Below are positions 1-8,360 of a stretch of DNA of 64,000 nucleotides, one piece after another. The notes below the pieces were generated by a model, which searched no databases, was not told the DNA's origin, and worked only from the letters and a program-made list of their open reading frames with translations. Origin of the DNA: G963665495 sp963665495 (GTDB lineage: Bacteria; Desulfobacterota; Desulfovibrionia; Desulfovibrionales; Desulfovibrionaceae); the NCBI GenBank assembly GCA_963665495.1, contig OY762289.1, forward strand, positions 1,736,001 through 1,800,000, given 5' to 3'. The translations under genes and the position numbers were made by a program. Every line of letters begins with the position of its first letter. Position 1 is the stretch's first letter.

Positions 1-46
1 CTCGTATATCGTAAGCTCTAAAAACATCTTGCGTCACAGGTTTCAT
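1..46 (-). CDS. Phosphomannomutase/phosphoglucomutase, N-terminal fragment
   Basis: Only the first 15 codons lie in the window; the gene runs off the left edge. The peptide reads MKPVTQDVFRAYDIR and the next codon begins with G, which matches the RAYDIRG start typical of alpha-D-phosphohexomutases (ManB/AlgC type). These interconvert hexose 6- and 1-phosphates for nucleotide-sugar synthesis. A GGAG ribosome-binding site sits about six bases before the ATG at 44-46. The family call rests on this short motif alone; the sequence left of the window would settle it. Confidence 0.7.
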   Translation of the reverse strand, partial: MKPVTQDVFRAYDIR

Positions 47-268
47 AAAAACTCCAAAAAGATAACGTTACAAATGTACTGCGATCGATATCCTGAAAAG
101 TTTAAGAGAAGACGATTAATGTTTAAGTATTGTAGAATTTTTTGTTGCAATCTGTCAGCAAGTCGATTTAAATACCATTTTGGAAGGAAAATAAAAAGGT
201 AGACATCAGGCCTTTGATTTATTGCCGATCTTGACCACGTCGGGCAAAAGGCCTATTAATATGAGATT

Positions 269-1396
269 ATGAATTGGGATTGGGATAAATTACAAGAGAA
301 GCGGCAGCGGCAATCGGGTAGCCAGGGTGGCGGCAGCCCGAACAGGCCCGAATTCGACCAGTTTGGCGAAGGGCTGAAGAAGCTTAAAGGAATCAATTTC
401 CCTTTAGGCCGATTCATTATTGTCATCGTATTACTGTTGTGGTTGCTGTCAGGCATTTATATCGTCGAACCAGCAGAAGTCGGTCTGGTAATGCGTTTCG
501 GTGAATTCAACCGTATGACTGAACCTGGGCCGCACTACCACTGGCCGTTCCCCGTAGAAAGTGCTCTTACTCCCGACGTTGCGCAAATCCGGCGACTTGA
601 GGTCGGTTTCCGCAGCTTGAGTAGAGAGAGAAACTTTCAACAGGGCCAACTTCGCGTGGTACCTGAAGAATCACTGATGCTGACCGGCGATGAAAACATC
701 GTGGATGTTCAGTTTATTGTTCAGTATCAGATCAAAGATCCGGTCAAATTTCTCTTCAATGTAAGCGACCAGGCCGAAACCGTGAAAAGTGCGGCTGAAG
801 CAGCGATGCGTGAAGTTGTTGGCGACAACAACATCGACTCGGTTTTGACCACCGGCAAGCTGGAGATTCAAAACGGCACTCGAGAACTGTTGCAAGGCAT
901 GTTGCAAATGTACGACGCCGGCGTCCGTGTCGTTGCCGTACAATTGCAGGATGTGCATCCTCCCAAGGAAGTCGTTGAAGCTTTTAAAGATGTCGCGAGT
1001 GCGCGGGAAGATAAAAGCAAGATCATTAATCAGGCTGAGGCTTATCGCAATGACCTCCTGCCCCGTGCGCGAGGCTCTGCAGCCAAAGTAGTCAACCAGG
1101 CTGAAGCATATAAAGAAACGAAGGTTCTCAGCGCCCAGGGTGAAGCCGCACGTTTTCTGTCCATTCTGAAGGAATACAATCAAGCCAAAGATGTTACCCG
1201 TGAGCGCCTCTATCTGGAGACTATGGAAAAAATCTTTGCCAATCCAAATCTGGAAAAACTGGTGTTGAGTGATGATGCGCTGAAAGGGGCCTTGCCCTTT
1301 CTCCCCCTTGGACCGGTAAACGGAATGAACAAATCGACCTCGTCGTCCGGTAACAAGGATGGATTACAAAAGAAGATTAAAGAGGGAGGAGAATAA
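269..1396 (+). CDS. hflK: HflK, SPFH-family membrane protease modulator
   Basis: A 375-aa membrane-anchored SPFH/band-7 protein. Residues 1-45 are a Gly/Gln/Arg-rich cytoplasmic head, 48-66 are one membrane segment, and the band-7 domain follows directly (IVEPAEVGLVMRFGEF), with a long Ala/Glu-rich coiled coil at about 240-310. In other bacteria HflK and HflC form a large periplasmic-side complex that encloses and restrains the FtsH protease. The ORF stops two bases before hflC, so the two are translationally paired. The ATG at 269 has only a weak upstream AAAGG, but the domain layout fits this start. Confidence 0.93.
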   Translation: MNWDWDKLQEKRQRQSGSQGGGSPNRPEFDQFGEGLKKLKGINFPLGRFIIVIVLLLWLLSGIYIVEPAEVGLVMRFGEFNRMTEPGPHYHWPFPVESALTPDVAQIRRLEVGFRSLSRERNFQQGQLRVVPEESLMLTGDENIVDVQFIVQYQIKDPVKFLFNVSDQAETVKSAAEAAMREVVGDNNIDSVLTTGKLEIQNGTRELLQGMLQMYDAGVRVVAVQLQDVHPPKEVVEAFKDVASAREDKSKIINQAEAYRNDLLPRARGSAAKVVNQAEAYKETKVLSAQGEAARFLSILKEYNQAKDVTRERLYLETMEKIFANPNLEKLVLSDDALKGALPFLPLGPVNGMNKSTSSSGNKDGLQKKIKEGGE

Positions 1397-1398
1397 TC

Positions 1399-2244
1399 AT
1401 GAAAAAAACCGCCCCTCTGCTCATATTGATTTTTGTGTTGCTGATTGGTGGCTCGCAGGCTTTTTTTACGGTCTACCAGACGCAAAAGGCCATTATTCTG
1501 CAACTTGGAAAACCTGTTGGGGAACCAAGAGGCCCAGGTCTTCATTTCAAAATTCCCTTTGTGCAGAATGTCATTTATTTTGATTCCCGCCTGTTGGAAT
1601 ACGACGCCGAACCTGCGGAAGTACTCACCAGTGACAAAAAGAATCTGGTAGTCGACAATTATTCAAAATGGCGGATTGTTAACCCCTTACGGTTTTACCG
1701 TACTGTTCAGACCATTCCCCGTGCGCAGGCTCGCCTTGATGATATCATCTATTCGCAGCTACGCGTAGCCCTCGGGCGGTATACGCTGACTGAAATTGTT
1801 TCCACCAAACGTGCGGAAATTATGTCCAAGGTGACTAAAAAGTCTTCTGAGTTGATTCAGGAATTCGGAATCCAGGTTGTAGATGTTCGCATTAAGCGGA
1901 CGGATTTGCCTCCGGAAAACGAAAAAGCGATTTTCAATAGAATGCGGGCGGAACGGGAACGCCAGGCGATGAAATATCGCTCGGAAGGACAGGAGCGCGC
2001 GTCCGTTATTAAATCTGGCGCTGATAAGGAGCGCGCTGTTATCCTGGCAGAAGCTAAGAAACAAGCCAGTGAAGTACGTGGTGAAGGAGATGCCCAGGCT
2101 ACAAAAATATATGCCGAGGCAGTTAGTCAGTCCCCTGATTTCTATGCTTTCAAGCGCAGTTTGGACGCCTACGAAGCAGGATTCCAGGACAACACACGAA
2201 TAATATTAACTCCTGAAAATCGTTTTCTTCGCTATATCAAATAA
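1399..2244 (+). CDS. hflC: HflC, SPFH-family membrane protease modulator
   Basis: A 281-aa partner of HflK. One N-terminal membrane segment (about residues 5-22) is followed by a band-7 domain beginning FFTVYQTQKAIILQLGKP and a C-terminal Ala/Glu-rich helical region (EARKQASEVRGEGDAQA-like) ending near PENRFLRYIK. A GGAGGAG Shine-Dalgarno lies in the end of hflK. Length and architecture are normal for HflC. No clear terminator follows; a large palindrome lies about 75 bases downstream. Confidence 0.94.
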   Translation: MKKTAPLLILIFVLLIGGSQAFFTVYQTQKAIILQLGKPVGEPRGPGLHFKIPFVQNVIYFDSRLLEYDAEPAEVLTSDKKNLVVDNYSKWRIVNPLRFYRTVQTIPRAQARLDDIIYSQLRVALGRYTLTEIVSTKRAEIMSKVTKKSSELIQEFGIQVVDVRIKRTDLPPENEKAIFNRMRAERERQAMKYRSEGQERASVIKSGADKERAVILAEAKKQASEVRGEGDAQATKIYAEAVSQSPDFYAFKRSLDAYEAGFQDNTRIILTPENRFLRYIK

Positions 2245-2661
2245 GTAAATATAGCTTAGAACGCCAAAAATACCTATAGTCCCATATTGCTTTACATGCC
2301 CTCTTGTTACATATAAGTGTCACATGTGTAACGCAAATGCGTTACACATGTGTATCATAATTTGCGTCAAATTCATAAGTTAGCAGAAACATTAAGTACT
2401 CTTTGGTCAAGAATACATTATGGTTGCTAACGCTTAGAGTATATCGAATGTTGTTGAGATAATTGGCATATTTTTTGTATATAATTTCTGATACCTCCAA
2501 ACCTTCTAGTTAGTGTCGCTTGTAAACGGTAATTCAAAGTTTGCATCCAAATGCGTACATTTCTATGAATGTAATAAAAAAAACTAGCCCAAATTTGACA
2601 GGCTATGGTATGATGGGAAGAAATAAACTGATGTGACGGTATTTGATAATGGAAGGTGCAG
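2245..2661. other. 417-bp AT-rich intergenic region
   Basis: No convincing gene is visible between hflC and the small HTH gene on the opposite strand. The one structured element is the palindrome at 2321-2352. A short minus-strand reading frame at 2427-2696 has no ribosome-binding site, overlaps the HTH gene and was not accepted. Confidence 0.6.
2321..2352. repeat. Perfect 15-bp inverted repeat
   Basis: Two 15-base arms (2321-2335 and 2338-2352) are exact reverse complements around a 2-base AA centre. Each arm starts or ends with the self-complementary CACATGTG, so the whole forms an extended palindrome with core GTAACGCAAATGCGTTAC. There is no T-run after it, so it is a poor intrinsic terminator. 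It could be an operator or a hairpin in the hflC transcript. Confidence 0.75.
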
Positions 2662-2895
2662 TTATTGCGGGAGCTTATTTTTTTGAGGACGGCCAACAGG
2701 GCCGGACGCTTTCGGCAGGAGTTCAGCAGGGATGCCTAAGGCCACTAGTTGATCCAAACGGTTTTTCGGAGCGCGTTCTCCTTTGATGATTTTCGATATC
2801 ATGGAAGGAGTGATCCCCATCGAGTCGGCCAGAACTTTTTGCGATACGCCATGAAGTGCCAACCAGGATTTTAAACGGGCATAGCGGGATTTCAT
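2662..2895 (-). CDS. Small XRE-like helix-turn-helix protein
   Basis: A 77-aa basic protein. Residues about 16-42 (GVSQKVLADSMGITPSMISK and following) form a classical lambda-Cro/XRE helix-turn-helix: a Q/K-x3-A-x3-G-I-x3-M/I-S-x-I pattern. It has no second domain and ends in a Pro/Lys tail (GRPQKNKLPQ). It is divergent from the S24 repressor at 3068 with about 170 bp between them, an arrangement like a phage immunity pair. No other phage genes are near, so it may be a domesticated regulator. Target genes are unknown. Confidence 0.75.
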   Translation of the reverse strand: MKSRYARLKSWLALHGVSQKVLADSMGITPSMISKIIKGERAPKNRLDQLVALGIPAELLPKASGPVGRPQKNKLPQ

Positions 2896-3067
2896 CTTGA
2901 TTATGGGTAACTAAAATTCAATGAAAAATAGCTTAACTATATATATTGTTTAATCTGACCTGATCTTTTATTGCCCATAACGGATTATGTCAAGGATTAG
3001 TTAACCGCTTTGGCTTATTGCTGAAGTTTTTTCGTAAAGGTTTATATATTGAAAAGGGAGAAAAGCA

Positions 3068-3766
3068 TTGTCTACATTTGATCAAGTTTTTGAAAGGATT
3101 AAGTTGGCTATTAACACCCGGACGCAGGTACAGCTTGCAGAGGTGCTGGATATTCGACAATCCAGTATTTCAGATGCAAAAAGACGGGATTCCGTCCCTG
3201 CAGAGTGGTACCTCAAATTATTCAAAAAGTTCGGCTTGAATCCGGACTGGCTGGAAGAGGGCATCGGTCCGTGGTATTTGAAAAACAAACATGGTGAATA
3301 CGTCACAGCCGATGGCCCCGCTGATGCTGGAGTCATGGCGCAGCTCGGGGACTATGCCGGGGCAGAAAACAAGGGAACCGTTGTCACTGTGCATTCCATG
3401 CAAGTTGAAGGTGAAGAGCCCTCCAACTGGGCGCCAGTTCCGATTGGTAAGCTTAACGTTCCGCAAAGCTATGCGAAGACTTCCATTCAGGTCATTAAAA
3501 TGGGCGCTACGAGCATGGAACCTCTCGTGAAGAAAGGAGCCTACATCGGAGTGGATACTTCGAAAAAACATGTGGAATCCGGTGAGTTGTACATGATTTA
3601 CATCCCTTACGAAGGGTTGACGCTCAAGCGGGTTTTTCTTGACCTGCAAGGCAGCCAGTACATTTTGCGGACGGAAAATTCAGCGCACCCCGAACAATAT
3701 CTTCCTGTTGATAAACGCCAGGATTGTATTTATGGTCGTGCTGTCTGGATTCTTCAAGAACTTTAA
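3068..3766 (+). CDS. CI-like repressor with S24 self-cleavage peptidase domain
   Basis: A 232-aa two-domain regulator. Residues 1-66 match the phage CI repressor HTH (FDQVFERIKLAINTRTQVQL, then LDIRQSSISDAKRRD). The C-terminal half is a LexA/CI-type peptidase with the nucleophile context GATSMEP (Ser149) and the general-base lysine at TLKRVF (Lys187). The dyad is intact, so RecA-stimulated self-cleavage is possible. The start is TTG at 3068, supported by AAGGGAGAA just upstream; no in-frame ATG fits the HTH. A terminator-like hairpin follows at 3877-3938. Confidence 0.85.
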   Translation: MSTFDQVFERIKLAINTRTQVQLAEVLDIRQSSISDAKRRDSVPAEWYLKLFKKFGLNPDWLEEGIGPWYLKNKHGEYVTADGPADAGVMAQLGDYAGAENKGTVVTVHSMQVEGEEPSNWAPVPIGKLNVPQSYAKTSIQVIKMGATSMEPLVKKGAYIGVDTSKKHVESGELYMIYIPYEGLTLKRVFLDLQGSQYILRTENSAHPEQYLPVDKRQDCIYGRAVWILQEL

Positions 3767-3876
3767 ACTGTTGTTGTTCTCCAGGGGAAAAACTTCGGAT
3801 TGGCAGAGTATATGCTGAACTGTATACATCGTAGGCAATTTGGTACTCTCTACTGGTCCTAATGCCGTTATAAAGG

Positions 3877-3938
3877 CCGGATGCTTGTGGGGGTCTGGCG
3901 TTCTGAATACTCAGACGTATCATGGGCATCCGGTTTTT
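3877..3938 (+). terminator. Intrinsic terminator with long loop after the S24 gene
   Basis: CCGGATGC (3877-3884) pairs with GCATCCGG (3926-3933) and is followed at once by TTTTTATT. The 41-base loop holds a smaller pairing (TCTGGCGT near ACTCAGA is weak). It is the only structured part of the 323-bp gap 3767-4089; the rest is T-rich with no gene seen. Confidence 0.6.
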
Positions 3939-4089
3939 ATTCAATAATTTTAGCCATTCCGAGCTCAATTTTTTGTTTTCTTGCTTTGTTTTAAATTTAG
4001 TCGTAACTCCAGCCTGACGCGCTTTTTTATCTTTTCCCTCCTGCGGGGGGGCCATTTTTTCGGCTTTATTCCGATATTAAGGATAGTTC

Positions 4090-5052
4090 GTGGAATTCGA
4101 TTTAATCTGGAATGGCCTGTTATGGCCTCTTATTCGTTTGCTTTTTTTTGTTTCTCTCGGGCTGATGATAGCCAATCTCATTGAAGCACTTAACTGGACG
4201 CATACTATGGCCCGCTTCGCAACTCCTCTTACGCGACTCAGCCATCTGCAGGACGTGAGCGGCGCCAGTTTTTCCATGGCTTTTTTTTCCGGCGTCAGTG
4301 CCAACTCCATGCTCGCAGAATATTTCGAAAAAGGTAAACTATCGACCAAGGAATTGGTTTTATCCAATCTGTTCAATAGCTTGCCCACCTATTTTCTTCA
4401 TTTGCCTACGGTTTTTTTCATCACACTTCCCTTTCTCGGGAGCGCTGCAGCGGTTTATGTTTCTCTAACACTCGGCGCAGCGCTACTCCGTACGGGCTGT
4501 ACGGTAATTATTGGAAGAATTCTTTTACCAGCTCCCCCGGAACAATGTGTTACTTGTGTCTTAAATGAAAAAAAATCTCGAAGCTGGCGTGAAGCACTTA
4601 AAACATCCTGGAAACGTTTCAAATTACGCATAAAAAAAATAATATTATTCACCGTACCGATTTATATACTGATTTTTATTTTAAACCGGGTGGGCATATT
4701 TAAAATGCTCAATAACTTTCTTGCGGATCATGTGGGATTTTTATCGTTTCTATCACCAGAGGCATTGGGAATTGTCGTTTTTCATGTAGCTGCTGAGTTT
4801 ACCGCCGGTCTGGCCGCGGCCGGCGCTCTGCTGCAGAAAGGGGATCTTGGGGCAAGGGAAGTCATTCTGGCTCTGCTTGTGGGCAATATTCTTTCCAGCC
4901 CCATACGGGCGTTTCGACATCAATTTCCCTATTATGCGGGTATTTTTCGGCCGCAAATTGCCTTTAAATTGATTGTCTATAATCAAACTCTACGGGCAGC
5001 CAGCGTACTTGTCATTACCATTTTGTATTATTATGCAAGCATGGCGTTCTGA
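4090..5052 (+). CDS. Nucleoside-recognition (Gate) domain membrane protein
   Basis: A 320-aa polytopic membrane protein with about eight hydrophobic segments. The stretch GASFSMAFFSGVSANSMLAEYF with a preceding TPLTRL helix is typical of the nucleoside-recognition/Gate family related to spore-maturation SpmA/B and nucleoside transporters. Two gate-like halves flank a cytoplasmic Lys/Arg-rich loop (WKRFKLRIKKI). The transported substrate is not known for this family. The start is GTG at 4090 with AAGGAT seven bases upstream. The AEC transporter follows 76 bp later on the same strand. Confidence 0.7.
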   Translation: MEFDLIWNGLLWPLIRLLFFVSLGLMIANLIEALNWTHTMARFATPLTRLSHLQDVSGASFSMAFFSGVSANSMLAEYFEKGKLSTKELVLSNLFNSLPTYFLHLPTVFFITLPFLGSAAAVYVSLTLGAALLRTGCTVIIGRILLPAPPEQCVTCVLNEKKSRSWREALKTSWKRFKLRIKKIILFTVPIYILIFILNRVGIFKMLNNFLADHVGFLSFLSPEALGIVVFHVAAEFTAGLAAAGALLQKGDLGAREVILALLVGNILSSPIRAFRHQFPYYAGIFRPQIAFKLIVYNQTLRAASVLVITILYYYASMAF

Positions 5053-5128
5053 AAAAGAAAACAGACTATCCCTGAAAAGTGTTCAACGTACGACGAACCA
5101 GAACAAACCATAAGCCAGCGAGCAGCAA

Positions 5129-6040
5129 GTGAACGTACTCCTTCCGTTGTTCCTCATTATTTTTTTGGGCTATCTTCTTCGCAGGACACAACTGTTGTCT
5201 CAAGAGTTCTGGACCGAGGTGGAACGAGCAACCTATTATATTTTTTTCCCCTGTCTGCTTGTGGCAAACCTGGCCATGGCCGATTTTGGACATCTTCCCG
5301 CTTTGCCCATGGCCGGCTCGTTACTTACCGGTATTATCACCATCAGCACCATCGGCCTTTTTCTGCGTACGCGCTTGCCGTTGACCGATGCCGCTTTTAC
5401 GTCGTTTTTTCAAGGTTGCATTCGTCCAAACACCTATGTGGGAATAGCCGGCGCTGTGGCTTTGGCCGGACCTGAAGGGCTAACGCTGGCAGCTATTGCG
5501 ATCATCAGCATGGTACCCCTTGTAAATTTGCTTTGTGTCCCTGTGGTTGCCCACTTCGGAACACGCGAACAACGGGGATTGAGTTCAACCCTGTTGGAAA
5601 TAATCAAGAATCCCCTGATTATTGGATGTGCTATTGGCTTTTTGCTGAATTTCAGTGGGATCGAACTGCCCGCCATGGTTTTCGAGGTGATTCGGCTTCT
5701 GGGCAGAGCCGCCTTGCCGCTGGGGTTGCTCTCGGTTGGAGCCGGGCTGCAGTTTCGTTCTATACATGAAAATTTGTTTGGTGTTGCCGTCTCCAGTCTG
5801 TTCAAGCTGCTATTATTGCCAGCTGTCACCGCGCTAGCTTGTGTATTATATCATGTGACCGGAACCGCAGCGGTGGTGGCAGTACTTTTCGCTTCGCTTC
5901 CCGCTTCGGTTTCGTCGTTTATTCTGGCACGCCAGCTTGGTGGAGATGAACAACTCATGGCCAAAGTCATCACTATACAGACACTTTTTGCTGTAGCAAC
6001 CTTACCATTGACCACAGGTTTGGTTGAGTTGATCAAATGA
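5129..6040 (+). CDS. AEC-family transporter (auxin efflux carrier type)
   Basis: A 303-aa integral membrane protein with ten predicted segments. N-terminal LPLFLIIFLGYLLRRT and the central ARQLGGDEQLMAKVITIQTL near the C terminus are characteristic of the AEC/BART permeases, which in bacteria move malate, malonate or other carboxylates. The specific substrate cannot be read from sequence. The start is GTG at 5129. Its last four bases overlap the ATG of the rhomboid gene (ATGA), so the two are probably co-translated. Confidence 0.85.
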   Translation: MNVLLPLFLIIFLGYLLRRTQLLSQEFWTEVERATYYIFFPCLLVANLAMADFGHLPALPMAGSLLTGIITISTIGLFLRTRLPLTDAAFTSFFQGCIRPNTYVGIAGAVALAGPEGLTLAAIAIISMVPLVNLLCVPVVAHFGTREQRGLSSTLLEIIKNPLIIGCAIGFLLNFSGIELPAMVFEVIRLLGRAALPLGLLSVGAGLQFRSIHENLFGVAVSSLFKLLLLPAVTALACVLYHVTGTAAVVAVLFASLPASVSSFILARQLGGDEQLMAKVITIQTLFAVATLPLTTGLVELIK

Positions 6041-6630
6041 CACCCCCTAAAAAAAATGCCGTCCGCCTGACGTATAACTCTCCAGTGATTCTGACGTTTT
6101 CTTTAGCATGCGTGGCGATCTGGCTGCTTGGGATTGGTATTCCAAACTTTCAGGTGCAATTTTTTTCCGCTTCACCCGTACTGTCTTTTTCACACCCCTG
6201 GACCTTGATAGGCCTACTCACACATTGCCTGGGGCATGCAAACTGGAATCATTTGCTCTCCAATCTCACATTAATTCTTCTACTCGGGCCTTTGGTGGAG
6301 GAAAAATACGGCTCAAGGGTACTTCTCGTGCTGATTGGGATCACAGCGCTGATTACCGGTGTCAGCAATGCGTTATTATTCAATTCGGGCTTGATGGGGG
6401 CAAGTGGCATAGTCTTTATGCTTATTTTGCTCGGCGCCACTGCAAACAGCGCGCAGGGTGATATCCCGCTGACGTTTATTCTTGTTACCCTGTTGTTTCT
6501 CGGGCAGGAGCTTATTGCCTCCTTCAGAGAAGATTCCATATCACAGTTTGCCCATCTTCTGGGCGGAGCATGCGGCGGTTTTTTTGGTTTTTTACTGCGC
6601 AAACCCCGCAAAATTGAATCCGCGTTTTAA
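6037..6630 (+). CDS. Rhomboid-family intramembrane serine protease
   Basis: A 197-aa six-helix membrane protein. The rhomboid signature is complete: HANWNHLLSN (His67, His72, Asn76), the nucleophile GASG (Ser123) and the base in FAHLLGG (His173). It should therefore be an active intramembrane protease cleaving transmembrane helices of unknown substrates. The ORF overlaps the AEC transporter stop by four bases. It is short, without a cytosolic domain. Confidence 0.88.
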   Translation: MTPPKKNAVRLTYNSPVILTFSLACVAIWLLGIGIPNFQVQFFSASPVLSFSHPWTLIGLLTHCLGHANWNHLLSNLTLILLLGPLVEEKYGSRVLLVLIGITALITGVSNALLFNSGLMGASGIVFMLILLGATANSAQGDIPLTFILVTLLFLGQELIASFREDSISQFAHLLGGACGGFFGFLLRKPRKIESAF

Positions 6631-6916
6631 ATCTCTTCCAATCGTCATTTTTTCAACTCGATTCTAATCTGTTGTCGGCTCAGATCACACTTTGTTGGCA
6701 GTACGAGTAAAAATTTCCCTCGGGAAAGGAAAAAGTGGACGAAATTAGGAGAAATTATCAATGTAATATATTTTTAATCTTTATTATTACAGGATGTTAT
6801 CAGTAGTGCGGAAGGGGGCTTGGTACCGGAATTGCATCGTGTCTTCCAACAGGCAAAAATGTCAACAAACTGGCTACTGTTGCATTGGAGCTGCAAATTT
6901 GTAGGGAGTTAACACG

Positions 6917-7126
6917 ATGAGTGGACAACGGGTAGTAGCAGGCAGCATTCATAAGTGTGAACGGTGCGGATGTCATCTGCGAATTCCGCCCGGAGTAGGC
7001 GGATTGGCCATGGTTTGCCCGGATTGCGGTGAGCGTTTTCACACGGTTTTTCGCATCGGACCGGTAATGCACCCGGCAGAAAACTCAAGCGAAACGCAAA
7101 GCCCCGGAATTCGCATCTGTATCTGA
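6917..7126 (+). CDS. Small zinc-ribbon protein
   Basis: A 69-aa protein with two CxxC-type knuckles, CERCGCH (Cys15, Cys18) and CPDCG (Cys35, Cys38), spaced as in zinc ribbons of the zinc_ribbon/MJ0042 type. TAGGGAG precedes the ATG at 6917. No catalytic domain is present. It lies between two opposing gene groups and its role is unknown. Confidence 0.6.
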   Translation: MSGQRVVAGSIHKCERCGCHLRIPPGVGGLAMVCPDCGERFHTVFRIGPVMHPAENSSETQSPGIRICI

Positions 7127-7134
7127 TCGTAACG

Positions 7135-8343
7135 TCATTCGTAGCGAATGGCTGAAACAACTTCCATGTGACTTGCCTGCAAAGCGGGATAAAAGCCCGC
7201 GACAATGCCGAGAAATAGCGAAAATCCCAGACTTAGCAGAGAGTAGGTGAGGAAAAGAGATTCCGAAGCCTGCGTATCGAGCAGCCAGCAGGCCCCAGCA
7301 ATGGCACCGCGTCCCAGTATGATTCCTAGCACCGCTGCACTGCAGCTGAGAGTGACTGCTTCAGTGAGAAACTGGAACAGAATATCCCCGTCTTCCGCCC
7401 CCATAGCTTTTTTCAGGCCGATTTCCCGTGTTCTGGATTTAACCGATGTCATCATACCGTTCCATATGCCGAAACCGCCGATGACCAGGGTGGCGCTTAC
7501 TGAAAGGATGATAAACAATTCTACCCAGAAAACTATACGTTTCAAGTGCTTAAGTGGCCCCCAGGGGACATCCATCCGTAAGTCTCCAGGTCCCTGGGTG
7601 TCGATAATCACCTGTGGGGCGACTTTCACAACTCGGGGGACATCGTCCCAGGTTTTACAACGTACGTACATACGGGTGGGAAAGACCGTTTCAATCCTGT
7701 CGTTGATGGTTGTAAAAGGAATGTAAGCGCAATTGGCCCGGTCTCCGGCATTGGCGCCGCCAAGTATGCCCGTAATGCGGTATAACGAACGGCGAATAGG
7801 CATATAAGTGCCAACAACGTCGATTGTTCCGAAAATCTTTTTTGCCAGCTCTTCGCCAAGGACGCAGACTCGTTCGCGTTCTTCGACTACGTTGTCGCCA
7901 AAAAAAGAACCTCTGATCGCTTTAACGGTGATTACATCCCAATAGTACTGGTCGATGCCCAGGAGAGTATAGTCGGAAATTTCGTGCTCTTCCCAAGTGG
8001 TATGGCCGGACGCCATAGTCAGAATACTCACGGAGGCCACACCTGGAATCTGGCGTACGGCATCACCGCTTTCCTGTGTTATGCCTATGGGTTCCTGGAT
8101 GCGTTCATCCGCGGATAAGCCTTGCTGGTACCAGAACTTGACCACGGTTGCGCCTCCCAGAAGCTCGAGGTCCTCGTTCAAGGTAAGTTTGACTTTATCA
8201 CCCATGGTCAGAATGAGGATGACTCCCGCCATGCCCAGAGCAATGGAAAGCAGGATTCCAAGGTTGCTTCTGCGTTTCCGCAATACCTGACGGACGCTGA
8301 TCCGAAACAGGTCAAGTCGTTTGAGAAGAAAGTATCGTGTCAT
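7135..8343 (-). CDS. MacB/FtsX-type ABC transporter permease
   Basis: A 402-aa permease with one N-terminal membrane segment (LGILLSIALGMAGVILILTM), a large periplasmic core domain, and three C-terminal segments with the FtsX motif (SVKSRTREIGLKKAMGAED). This is the layout of LolC/MacB permeases, which act with an ATPase and often a membrane-fusion protein on lipoproteins, toxins or peptides. No ATPase gene is adjacent in the window, and the gene left of it is on the opposite strand. It follows the GspE-type ATPase gene by 17 bp on the same strand. Its ribosome-binding site is weak, suggesting coupled translation. Confidence 0.85.
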   Translation of the reverse strand: MTRYFLLKRLDLFRISVRQVLRKRRSNLGILLSIALGMAGVILILTMGDKVKLTLNEDLELLGGATVVKFWYQQGLSADERIQEPIGITQESGDAVRQIPGVASVSILTMASGHTTWEEHEISDYTLLGIDQYYWDVITVKAIRGSFFGDNVVEERERVCVLGEELAKKIFGTIDVVGTYMPIRRSLYRITGILGGANAGDRANCAYIPFTTINDRIETVFPTRMYVRCKTWDDVPRVVKVAPQVIIDTQGPGDLRMDVPWGPLKHLKRIVFWVELFIILSVSATLVIGGFGIWNGMMTSVKSRTREIGLKKAMGAEDGDILFQFLTEAVTLSCSAAVLGIILGRGAIAGACWLLDTQASESLFLTYSLLSLGFSLFLGIVAGFYPALQASHMEVVSAIRYE

Positions 8344-8360
8344 ACGTCGAGTGGTTGAGC

